From Lycium barbarum (taxonomy: Eukaryota > Streptophyta > Magnoliopsida > Solanales > Solanaceae), in contig NC_083345.1 in assembly GCF_019175385.1 (NCBI RefSeq), positions 44,493,786 to 44,557,785 on the forward strand: a DNA stretch of 64,000 nt. Reading direction: 5' to 3'. The notes below the pieces were generated by a model. The model saw only the letters and a list, made by a program, of their open reading frames with translations. It ran no database searches and was not told the origin of the DNA. Below are positions 48,017 through 59,600 of this stretch, one piece after another (position 1 is the stretch's first letter; each line of letters starts with the position of its first letter). Made by a program: the position numbers and the translations under genes.

Positions 48017-49012
48017 ATTTTTTTTTTAATTTAATGCAGACTAAGGACAAATGAGATAAAAGGACAAAATAAAATAAAAAGAAGAAGAGAATTAAGACTA
48101 TGAATAGTCTTTTCTTGTGGAACCTCTGTTATTAAGAGATCATTTCTGGTTGTTGAAACATATTATTTTTATGCTAATAATATTATTAGGAATAATTTTT
48201 AGGAACTTGGTTTAGGGGTAGGATAGTGCGACAACATTTGCAAACTTTGACAGCAATTCCTTAATAATTCTCTTTAGATCTCATGACCTGCTAAACAATA
48301 GCAGTCAGGAATATATCATTCAATAGGATGACAAGGAAAAATAAAAAAACAATAACAATTATACATAAAATGTAACAGATCAACTTTATCTTAATCATGA
48401 CTATAATACGTAATTTAAACCCTTCCACTTACAACTTAGCTTTTCAGATGTAGAAATTTGTTTTCCTTCACATATCATATATAGAAGCACGAGTAGATAT
48501 ACTTACAATTTGAATGTTCAGAGCTTTAAGTATGAACGAATCACTGGCTTTAGGTCCTAATGGCAACTTTTTCAGACAACATATTATCTGTCAACATAAC
48601 TTTAAAATAAACTACGATTATAAATCAACAGTTGCATTAGAATTCATTCAAGAATTTGAAATGTCAGATCTGATAAAGCCACAAGTAAACAACAAAAATA
48701 GGAATAAAGCAATTTCTTAGAACATTAAAATGATCATGGTTGCTAATTAAGTTTACTAAAAGGCTAATTTCGTAAAAAGATGTGTCAAGATGAAGTTGAG
48801 CAAAGTACACACGAATAGAAGTTTGTGGGAAAAGGGTGAATTTGTGCGAGGAAGAAGAAAATGAACCAAGACTTTTGTTGTGCACACTATATAGTGCAAT
48901 GAAGATGTGAAGAGGCTACATAAATCGTTATTACCGATGGAAGCTCAAAGGACAAAACAAATAGAGTTGAAATTTCAAAAGACCATAATGTAAATGGTAA
49001 TCTAAATCTATA
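48017..49012. other. AT-rich intergenic DNA
   Basis: No convincing gene or repeat; short open frames only. Confidence 0.4.
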
Positions 49013-50509
49013 TCTATATATAATACAAAGCTAGGCATACAGTAGGTGATGTGACACCTCTCTATGACCACCATTTCTATTTATCTTTTAACTCCTTTTT
49101 TTTTTTTGGCTTTTTATCACTTTTATTTGAATTTATGTGATAATTTAAAAAGTCCAAAAATCACCTCATTACTTCTCTACATAATTGCACATTTATGTTC
49201 TCTATTGTTATGATTAACCTCAACAGTTGCTCACTCAAGAAATGTATCCGGTGTATGATAATAATGACTGATACATATTCATGCTAATAATGACACCAAA
49301 TTGAAGAAATGCAACAGTTACGGGAGAAAACTAAGAAACACAATGGTTTCTTGGAGAAAAAAAGGAACTCAAAGGTTTGATTACTTCCTCAAGTGTAACG
49401 TAAGTCAATTAGCAAATCTATATATAAAATATACGTATTCTGCCATAAGCCATTCCAAAATAAGCTTCCTTTTTTGGGTTTTATGACCTATAGGGGCAAT
49501 GATGAAGCTAACTTAGATAGTTGAGTTTCACTCTTCTTTTTCTTCCATTCTTTATCATTCTATAAATACACATAAAATTTTCTTTTTCTTATAAGAAGAT
49601 TTTTTTTTTATAAATCGGAATTCAGTAATGGAAGAGCAATAAGGGAGTGAGTGTGCACTGAGGTTTTGATGGATATGATGCCTCTGGTAGATCAATTTGT
49701 TATTGTTGCACTGTGGTTTTCGACAAGGGTGATACTAAAAGAAGTATATAAGCAAACGATTTGATCATTTTACCTCTTTATTAAGAAATTGCTCCCCTGA
49801 GATAGTTGGTTTTCCACGAATTTGGTAAGCCGGTAGTTGCGAAAGTTTATTGTCCTTTTATTCTTTAAATATATATTCTAATGAAATCACTAAAAATAGT
49901 AAAAGAGCGTGGCAAGTACTACTTCCTTGAATGCGAGATTTCAGTTTTAAGCCCTGAAAATAATTTATCTTTTGATAGAGTATCTTATTTCAAAGTCGGG
50001 CTTTAATCCCACGCAAGCCAGATTTAGTTGCACCTCAAGGTGGATATCGGCACCAAATAAGAAATCAAAAACAATATCCTAATGAATGGCCAAGCACATT
50101 TATTTTTCTTTTCTCTCCAGTTTTTGAGTCTGTTTCCTTTCGGTTTTTTCATTCACAGTATATTAGAAAAATTTAGATTAAATTTACATTTATAATAACA
50201 TGTGTCCATATTTGCTATCACCAATGTGGAGCATACAATATATATAGGCCAGGGTGTAAAGTGCTATAGAAAAATCATGGATTCTTTTTATGGAGAATTA
50301 GTAAGGGAATTAGGAATGTGAAACAGAAGAAATTGGATACTTTTAAGGACTTCGTTTTTTACTACTGCAGATTTTTTGTAAAAGAATTTAAGTAAGATGT
50401 TAAAAGAAACATGAAAAAATATTTTGTTAATAAGATTGATCTTTTATAAAATTTGATTCTATTACATATAATTTTTTATGACTGCACGAAGCGCGGTCAA
50501 ATACACTAG
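49013..50509 (+). mobile_element. Non-autonomous Helitron
   Basis: Starts TCTATATATAATACAAAGCT, a usual plant Helitron 5' end, preceded by A. It ends CTAG followed by T, with a hairpin (GACTGC, loop, GCGGTC) about 10 bases before the end, as in Helitrons, which insert between A and T without target duplication. It is 1,497 bp with no Rep/helicase and no identifiable captured gene. Confidence 0.7.
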
Positions 50510-51261
50510 TTAAGAATATTTACACAACTATAACAACCTGTAATGAATATTGGAAAATGAAACAGTCATCCCATTTAACTTATCCAATTCAGTGTAGCTG
50601 AACCGTTCATTGTTAATGTCATTACTAAATTATAATGTAAATAAAATATGACTATTTAATTAAATCTATGGTTTAATTAGATTTTGATTTAGTGTAGGGG
50701 CAAAATGATAAACTAACTTTGAAGGTAGGAGCTTCCAACTTTTAGTAATATATGATACAACACTTTCTAAGTAGTTCACTTTTCTTTTCAACTGTCAATG
50801 TGAGACTTTACTCACACACACCCAATATTCTTCCCCTTGAATTAATTTTCACATGACCGATCACAATTTATAGGCTTATTTGGAGATTAACCATGCGCTA
50901 CCGACATCAATCGAGTATTTATTACCACCAAAGCCCACTAGTTAACTTTTTTTTTTTTTTAAGTGTATGAGTCTTTGAATCTACATATAAAGATAGCAAA
51001 CTGGCCAATAGACTGACATAAGCTGGACCCTACACCATCATTATGCAATCTTCATACTCGTCTCGCGAACCATAGCTCTGATACAATCGTTGGTTTTTAA
51101 TTACAGGAGAAGCTTAGAGAAATAATAGAGGAAGACTACAAAAAGATATTGGCCACTCAGTAACTTTATTTTACTATTTTATTTTTTTGAATAAATCCTA
51201 GTTGATAGTTTGTTAGCAAGCTATTTTTATCTATTGTAGGTAGAACTACTCTTATTAATTT
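50510..51261. other. AT-rich intergenic DNA
   Basis: Nothing recognised. Confidence 0.4.
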
Positions 51262-52366
51262 AGCGGTTAATGCTTTTCCCTCGTTATACTTTTTCAACAA
51301 ATATACTCTTATAGTCATACTTTAGAGCTAGGTTTACCCCTCATCGGTTAAAACACCTGTTAAAACTTAAGTTTCAGGTATAAAAAGTCACGCGTCATGC
51401 TCTTATTTAACGAAAACACAGCCCCATTTTTATAAGGTTCACTATAAAAAGTCATGCTATATTTAACTTGAATTTTAAAGTGTAAATAGAGTTCACTTTT
51501 GTAATAGAACGTTGAAAACATAATGAATTGTTATCAGAAATTAATTTTCTTTTTAAAAAATATCACGATTTTTGGACAATCCAAAATTAATAGTAAGGCA
51601 CTTCACTATATTTCTTTTATTTAAATCGTGCCAAATGGTAATTATAAAACTGAAATTTATGTTACCTAGATTTAATTTCACTCTTTTTAATGTAACCTTT
51701 CCTTTATTTAACTTTTCAAAAAAATACAAAGCTCAATATATGTATCCACCCGCCTCCCAACAAATATAAGTACTCCCCCCATCCATTCCAGCTATCGTTT
51801 TAGCTCAAGATAATTGTTCCAAAATAAGATTAAAGTTGACAATGTTTTCATCCATACCCTTAACATTAAAAAATAGTTCGTTTTAATACTACTCAATTCT
51901 CAAAAAATATTTACTTAATAAATAGGAATAATTTAATAAATTACACCTTGTATTTATTTAGTAAATTATATCTAATAAAACTTGATTTTGTTGCATAAGA
52001 AAAAGAGAAAGGAATTGGGGAAGAAGAAAGATTAGGTAGCTTTCGACCAACAATTGATTTTGTAGGCTCAACAACATCTTCCAGATAGAGAGAGAAATAA
52101 AAGTGTTTTTGGTGTGGATAATAAAGTGGGTTAGGCAGGTCTAGGGTTGAAATGGGGCTGGTTCTTTTGTTCAATAAGAGTATGACGTGTGGCTTTTTAA
52201 AGCTGAAAATAAAGTTTTAACCGGTGAGGGATAAATATAGCTAGTTTTAATGGGTGGGTAAATATACCTCTAAAGTATGACGATAAGGCTATATTCGTTG
52301 AAAAAATATAACGGAGAGCATATATAGCTTATTTTCGATAGTAAAGGGGCAAATTTAACCCTTTTG
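51262..52366. mobile_element. Degenerate Mutator-like foldback element
   Basis: The left arm (about 51276-51440) contains CGTTATACTTTTTCAACAAA, GTCATACTTTAGAG and CATCGGTTAAAAC. The right arm (about 52145-52366), read from the other strand, contains CGTTATATTTTTTCAACGAA, GTCATACTTTAGAG and CACCGGTTAAAAC. The outer TTGCCCC motif resembles that of the elements at 7410 and 12868. A clean target duplication is not visible. A one-sided Stowaway-like end lies near 51775. Confidence 0.65.
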
Positions 52367-52646
52367 CGTTTAAATTAATTAGCATGAGTTGATCGACACA
52401 AAGAGTCCAAGACAGAGTGTTATTTTCCATTTTTTAAGTTACGTGACTTCTGTTCAATGTCTTTCCGTCAGTTAAAATTTGTGCGTGGATAATTATAGGA
52501 ATTGAGTGTCTACAAGCTTATACCATTCTAAATGTGTGCCTCGGGAAGTGTCCAATACAGTTAGAATTATAAGATGATGGCTTACTTTTACTAACAGGAA
52601 ATGCGAGAAACAATAATCATTGCTGAAATTGGAGCGATATTAGAAG
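52367..52646. other. Short intergenic stretch
   Basis: Nothing recognised; ends at the target site of the TRIM-like element. Confidence 0.4.
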
Positions 52647-53077
52647 GGTAGACATAGAAATTTTATTGGATTTGAAAGAGGACTCTACAAGACGAGTTCA
52701 ATCCATTAATAGGACTCTAAGGTCTGTTAAGATTTCTTGGAGGCTATTCTACATTAAATCCTAGCTCTCGCTTATATAAAAGGGCACATATTAAGACATC
52801 TCAAAAATCCCATAAATCTTTGGGATATTCACAAAGAGATCAAGCCATCAAATTGCTAGATGTTCTTGGAGATCAAATACATCACAAGGAGGTCATCCTA
52901 CGTTCGAGGAATACGCTACTAACGGCCCTCGAATTACGGAGAAAATTCAGGAGAGAATAATCAAGTGAATAAAAAGATTTGTACTCACAAATATGTATCA
53001 ATAAAATATTCCCGTTTCTTCATATTTTGTTTATGGTTGCAATTTATTTTACGCATGTAAAAAGTTCGTTGCAAACA
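52647..53077 (+). repeat. 5' LTR of the TRIM-like element
   Basis: About 431 bp, ending GTTGCAAACA before the primer site. Start defined by alignment with the 3' copy; the expected TG is GG here. CTTATATAAAAGG near 52770 is TATA-like. Confidence 0.7.
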
Positions 53078-53080
53078 AAT

Positions 53081-53098
53081 TGGTACGCCCAGTGGGAC
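53081..53098 (+). promoter_or_regulatory. Primer binding site of the TRIM-like element
   Basis: TGGTACGCCCAGTGGGAC three bases after the LTR. Similar TGGNACGCCCAGTGGGAC sites occur next to LTRs of plant Gypsy-related elements. The tRNA is not assigned. Confidence 0.6.
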
Positions 53099-54134
53099 CA
53101 AATCTGCCTTTCATCTCTTCTCTCATAAAAAAGATATGCCAAATCTGAAGCCACAAAATTGCAAAGATGGAAGCTTCATTTTTATGGGTACTTCAAGTCT
53201 CGTCTTTGAGTTTCAGCAAATCTAAACTCCGACAAAACTTGAAGTCAAGGGTATTTGTATAAATCAAAATTTTATCAGATTTAAAATAGACTCTACAAGA
53301 CAAGTTCAATTCATCTTTAAACTCTAAGGTATGTTAGGGTTTCTTAGAGGCTATTCTACACTAAACCTACCAAACTGTCACTCCCCAAGCCTGAGGAGGC
53401 GTGGCCGGCACCCGGTGTCTTACTTGACTTCGAGCGTACTACTGTAACTCGTTTAACCTGAACATACACAACAATCTAGGCCGACAAGGCCAATCTATAA
53501 CACAAGTATGCTATCTTAGGCTGACAAGGGTGTAATCTGAATAATATGTAGATAATAACTATCTCACTGAAATGGGATCTCCCCAACATATATATAAGCA
53601 CCTATGTGGACCGACAAGGCCACCATGCATATCTACAAACAGCAAAACCCCAAACAAATATATACAAGCCCGACAAGGCTGACATATTGTACGTACAAGA
53701 CAAGTCTATAAGCCTCTAAGAAAAACATAACTGTACTGTGGTCCGGATAAAGCCTTGTCTACCCATCATGTCTATGTATGTAAAATGAGTCCAACTCTTG
53801 ACCTGGTAACTTTGGATGAAATGGAGCTTACCAATCTAGCTGATACTCGATACCGTCTACTATGAAGGCCTGTCTATCTATCTATCAGGACCTGCAAGCA
53901 TTAAATGCAGCATCTCCGGCAAAAGGGACGTCAATACAAAATAATGTACCGAGTATGTGAGGCAACTGAATAACTGAAACTTAAACTAAACTGATATACA
54001 AGATATACTGAATGTAAACTGAGGATTAATTCAATGATAATCTGGAAACATATCTACCTGTCTCTGTCTCGTGTCTTGAATGCAATATTGAAAATAAATT
54101 ATCCTGCCTCATGTGGGGTCCCTGTGTAAGTGCA

Positions 54135-54365
54135 TAGCCCCGAAGGCAACATGAATGGTCCAAAGGCAGTGCATAACCCTGAAGGCAAATGTAAATAGCC
54201 CTGAAGGCAAATTGTATCTCTGTATAGCCTCGAAGGCAAGTTGTATCTCTGTATAGCCCCGAAGGCAAGTTGTATCTCTGTATAGCCCCGAAAGCAATCT
54301 ATATCACTGTATAGCCCCGAAGGCAAATGTATATGATGATGAATGCATAGCCTCGAAGGCAAATG
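54135..54365. repeat. 29-bp-type tandem repeats in the Del-like LTR
   Basis: TATAGCCCCGAAGGCAA-type units, three of them exactly 29 bp apart (54223, 54252, 54281) with less regular copies on both sides, about eight in all. Confidence 0.85.
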
Positions 54366-55782
54366 TATGTAATGATGCTATAAATGATATGCATGATATA
54401 CTTTCTGTTTCTCAACTAGATATACTATAACTCTAACTGAATATAGACTCTCGATGAGGGATAACTTCACCACAAGTAAGATGGAATAACAGAGATATAG
54501 AAACTCTATGAATTACTCTTTTCCTATATGCTCGTTTGACTCATACTGGTTATAGGTTCATGCCAAAAGGAAGGAAGGGACAACTTTTACATACCTTACA
54601 CCAAGCTCTTACTACTGTTGGGAAAAATTTCCTCTACGCTTCAATCTACAATGAACAATAATAATATTAGCGTCAAGCTACAAATGATACAACACTCATA
54701 TATCGAGTAACAAGTTTGGTTTGAAAATAATCGGACAACATCTTCCCTGTTTCTTTTACATATCCCCAAGTTCATAACATCCCCACAACACATAAAACAC
54801 CATCATTAACAACCAACAATCACACGTTCAACCCTTTAACAACACAAGAACAGTTCCAACAACCCATTACAACAACATTCAAAACTAGTTTATAACTTTT
54901 ACTTGTTATTCCACATATTTTCATGGAGATAACACAACTATAACTAGCACCAACTCATATACATTAAGGGGAAAGGATCTCTTACCTTCAATACAACCAA
55001 AACAACTCAGATTATAGCTTGCTTCAACTTGGAACTGTTGGCATAAAGCCATGTGTGAAGTTTTAATTATTGACAAAGTGAACCTACAATGCAAAGAAAC
55101 CAAGTCTAGATACATGTGATAATTGACAAGGTAAACTGAACAAAGTTAGACAGTTGGTTGAGATGAAGCAGAGGTTCCAGACAATGTAAAAGGTCTAAAA
55201 AAGAAAGCAACACAGGACGGTTAAAACAGGTCCATAGACATATTCCATTGCAAAGAAGCTACAGAAATGAGCATACACATGAATCTAGATTGAAACATGT
55301 GTGTGTTATACCCTATTTTAACCTAAGTCGGAATAGTTTATAACATTCCGGTAATTTCGGGGTTAATTAAAGTTAAGGAAGTCGCCACCTAATTATTTAT
55401 GGTGAATTAGGACACCTAAGGTTCATTAAAGTTTTTTTCTAAAGTTAATTCCGTTTTAAGGTCTACGAAACTTAAGATTCTAGGTAAGGGTTCAATTAGT
55501 CTAAAGGGAAGGTATTAGGCATCCTTTAAAACCCATTAACAATGGTTAACCGACCGGACTTATATTAATTAATTAAGGCTAAATATTTAAGAAAATAGCT
55601 TGTGAGTGTCGCTAAGGTTATAATAGAAATATAAACATGTTGTTTTAAATAAAACTTGTAGAAAAGATAATAGTTTGCATAGAAAGACCTTAGTTATAAA
55701 TAAACCAAAGGAAGTACGGGATTGTACAACGTTTAATAAATATTTGAAACAACTTAATAACTAAGGGTTAATTGATTTTAAC

Positions 55783-55784
55783 AG

Positions 55785-55868
<84 letters not shown>
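55783..55868. repeat. (TA)n microsatellite
   Basis: About 40 TA units within the Ogre-like solo LTR. Confidence 0.95.
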
Positions 55869-55872
<4 letters not shown>

Positions 55873-56276
55873 TGACTAGATAAGATAGATAGATGGCTAA
55901 TGCAAATTTTAAAAAAATAATTTTATAAATAGACTTTATTTGGTTGATTTAGGCACTTAGTGAGATAAATATTTTAGTGAAAAACATTTGGACAAACTCC
56001 AAACCTATAGTAACTTGTTAACTATTAATTAAAGTAGAACTTTAAATGAAGCTGGTTATAAATCATAATAACTTAGGCATTGCTAATATATTTAATTAGA
56101 CATGAAGTGAGTATATTTCAGCATTGCTAACGTGTTTAGATCAACTAACAACATGAATGAGATCAGAATCACTTTGTCATTTAGCTAAAGTAGCAAACAA
56201 ACCAGAAGACAAATAATGATCACATAATTTAGCAAAAGATATCGTCAAGCAAGCATAACACAAGTAGAAAACAAGC

Positions 56277-56688
56277 GGAAGCAAAATAATCTGCAACCGA
56301 CATTGACTCTCAACAGAAAGATCATATTTTGGTTCGCTTTTAAGCGAAAAGCTGGGAACGACAAGCATGTACGGGCTCCATGTGATAGCAGCGTCGTTGA
56401 GTTTCAAAGTGAAACTCTTCGGCTCCAGTGTGGTCATGCAAAATAAACAAAGTAAAAGAGAAGGAGTTAGAGACGTTCTACTGGAAGCAAAATAATCTGC
56501 AACCGACATTGACTCTCAACAGAAAGATCATATTTTGGTTCGCTTTTAAGCGAAAAGCTGGGAACGACAAGCATGTACGGGCTCCATGTGATAGCAGCGT
56601 CGTTGAGTTTCAAAGTGAAACTCTTCGGCTCCAGTGTGGTCATGCAAAATAAACAAAGTAAAAGAGAAGGAGTTAGAGACGTTCTACT
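56277..56688 (-). repeat. Perfect 206-bp tandem duplication in the solo LTR
   Basis: Two copies, 56277-56482 and 56483-56688, that appear identical base for base. Each includes GGTTCGCTTTTAAGCGAAAA (itself a small hairpin) and ends GAGACGTTCTACTG. Confidence 0.95.
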
Positions 56689-59600
56689 GTTTAATAATGA
56701 AGGAAACGTATAAGCAGATCCATAACCACATTATCATTCACATTAAATTAATAATGTTAGAGGAACACACTAAGATACCATTATTATTTCGAGCAAAACA
56801 GTGAGGAAGAGCCTAAAGGGCTATTGATATTTCAACAAAAAAAAAAAAAAAAGAGTTATGACAACATCAAACTTCAATAAAAGTAGGAACTTTGTTTGGA
56901 CAAAGAGGGCAGAGTCAGATCCTAGTCCCTTTCAAAAATTAGTGCATTTTGCTTAATCAAATCTCTTTATCAGATTAGTCTCAGTTAATGATGGGTCATA
57001 TGACAACATTCCAACTTTAAAACACATAGCACAATTTAGACTCAAAACTTAATTCTTCAATAAGAATGTGGCAAATTAGCACTAGAAGGTTCCATATTAA
57101 TTGTAACCTAAGAGTTCTGCCCCAAACTCTCATGACTTCCAAATCAGAGAAAAACTTGTGATTTACCAACCAATAAAAACCAACATTTAGACCCGAACAT
57201 TAAGAAAACAAATATTGATATCTTGGCAAGTAATAATCCCTATAATAGATCTCTTCTTCTGCCTTTTATCATATGGTGAGTTAGTTCAATACATGAGTGC
57301 ACAAATTCTAACTCCTTAAAGCCCCCTTCGCTACTTTCGGGGAAAGGAAAGCATAACCAAACTAAAACATTCCAGAGTCCAAGTAAAGCTAAACACTTAA
57401 AAATTCAATCAACTAACTGCACTGAAATCTAACAGAAACAGAACACAAATCCAAACACTTAAGACATCAAAAATACACAGGAACAAAACTGAAGATGATA
57501 GGATGGGATCAAAAAGAGGACTTCAAGATCTTTCAGCTATAAAATCTATTACTCATATACAATCAAGCCGGACTTTACTTATATGAATTCAGGGATAATT
57601 TAAACTAATTAAAACAAACCAACACACTGATAGTCTTCATGTTATATCCTATGCTAGTTCACATGAGAGAAAGAAAGCAAGGATGGGATTACGAATCATA
57701 TTGTTAGGTTCGAACAAGAAGGTAAAGGATATTTGATTCTAAAAAAACTGAGTCACCAATCAGATTAGAGTCTTGGAGAATTAGCCCATTTAGTCTAAGC
57801 TCATATATATATAACAGAGTACTAGAATGTAAACGGTTCGTACTTTCTAAGACCAGGGACATGGAAGACAGAACTAATTATCATTTCAAACTAAGGTTAA
57901 CTTGACTAAACTCATACAAATTGAAATGAAACTGGGAGAAGAACTTTACATTCAGAAACTCTAGAAAATAGAGTTAACATGATCTGGTTTATGGAGCCTT
58001 CATAAAACATATCTAACTATTAACAAATGGTAAAAACTAAGACGCGAACCTTAATGTCTATTTATCATTCGTCAACTATAGCTACTACGCGAAATAAGAA
58101 ATGCAAACAAGTTTTCGAATCACAAATGGCGACAGCAAGATATTAAACATGATTTTTTCTATACTAACATAATTTTAACAGAACGATAAGTCGAAAAGCA
58201 TCAAATTTTACCTGTTGGTGGTGCAGTGAACGGGGCTTTAAGTTCCGATCTACACTCGTTTTTAAAGTGACCGCAGAAAGAATAAAACGACTTAATCCTT
58301 CAACTGAATATTCCCAGGTATAGTGAAAAAAAGTGTAAATATTTTAGGAGGGGTTCAGGCGGCCCTTTCTCAGATTTTCAAGATATATTTACAGCCCTAA
58401 ATAGGGTTCCAGAATGAAATTCGTTCAACTTAATTCCAAATTCGCATCTTTTGAAAAGATTCGAATCTTTCCCTTGGCAAAGGAGGGAAACCTCGAAAGA
58501 AAATTCAAGTCAAAGATTACCGTTTAAAACAAACAAAACCATAAAAGTTTTTGCCGAAAATGGAGGCACAAATGCTGATGATGCAAAAAGAACTTGTTGT
58601 ATTTTAGTCGAAAATGGCTTTCGCGTGCACAGAGGTCGAAAGGGACAAACGTTGATAACTGTAGACTTGGGGTTCTTTTGGTTGTGGAACCATCCAAATC
58701 TTACATTGAAAAGGGCGGACGACCTCTGTCTATGGCTAAAGCAAGGTAAATCTTTGCTAAAAATGAAGGAAAGAGAGGAACAGGGGAAGGAAAGGGAAGG
58801 GTGCGGCGTGTGATTGAAGAGGAGAGAGATTAGGGAGAGAGAGGGCTGAAGAGAAAGAGCGGCGCCGATCCTCTTCGCTAGGTTTAGATGATGACCGTGT
58901 ATTTGTTTCATTGGGCCGGGTCAAGTAATGGAGTAATGGGCCGGTCGGTTCGGGTGGTTTAGGGGTAATGGGCTGGTCGTTCGGGCCATTTATTTGGCTG
59001 AAAATATGAATCCTTCCTCCTTTATTTTAATTATTTTTTGGGCTTCTAATTTAATAACTAGTACAATATATGCTATGATAATTAGTGATTAATATGTAGA
59101 AAATAAAGGACTTGATAAAGTATAATTAATTTAACGAGCGCAAAATCCGAAAATAAAATGATGACGAACTATTTTGAAATTTGTGATAAAGTAATGCTAG
59201 TAATGTTGATAGTAAAATAGTGAAAATGAAAGTAACGATATTAATAGTAGTAGCAATAAAAATAATAGTGAAAATAAAGTATTTAGCTCGTCAATAAATT
59301 TAGAAGCCCAAGGAAATAAATTGGAATAATGGAGGGACGAAAGTAGGTGTCAACAGTATGCAAATGCAAAGACAAGTGCAATGATCAAATCAGAGAGATA
59401 ATGAACCATCCACATACATGATCTATTACTGAGACAGATACAGAGCAAAGGAGACGAAGATGACTCAGTCAGGAGCAGTTCATTGAAGATAGAACAAGCA
59501 TGAAAAATATGTTTTATCTCAAGGACTCATCAGGTGCAGGTGACGAATGAATCAGAAGAAAATAGATCATGAAGAGATAATGTGAAGATGACTCAGAAGT

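Larger units (their letters stand above)
55304..59355 (-). mobile_element. Ogre/Tat-like solo LTR, minus strand
   Basis: 4,052 bp from TGTTATACCCTATTTTAACC to TAGGTGTCAACA. Read on the minus strand it starts TGTTGACACC, like the LTRs at 25202 and 36591. It shares with them a block that reads, on the + strand here, GTCGCCACCTAATTA, AAGGTATTAGGCATCC and AACAATGGTTAACCGACCGG. Flanks GTGTG and GTATG differ by one base. No internal region is present. Open frames near 58450-58910 are not protein-like. Confidence 0.88.

Noticed and set aside
54026..54362. Repetitive Leu/Arg/Gly/Tyr-type frames on the minus strand
   Set aside because: Produced by the 29-bp tandem repeat in three frames; not a repeat protein.
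58451..58911. Frames of 120 and 133 residues on opposite strands
   Set aside because: Inside the Ogre-like solo LTR, mirror each other and show no recognisable domain; likely chance frames in the LTR leader region.
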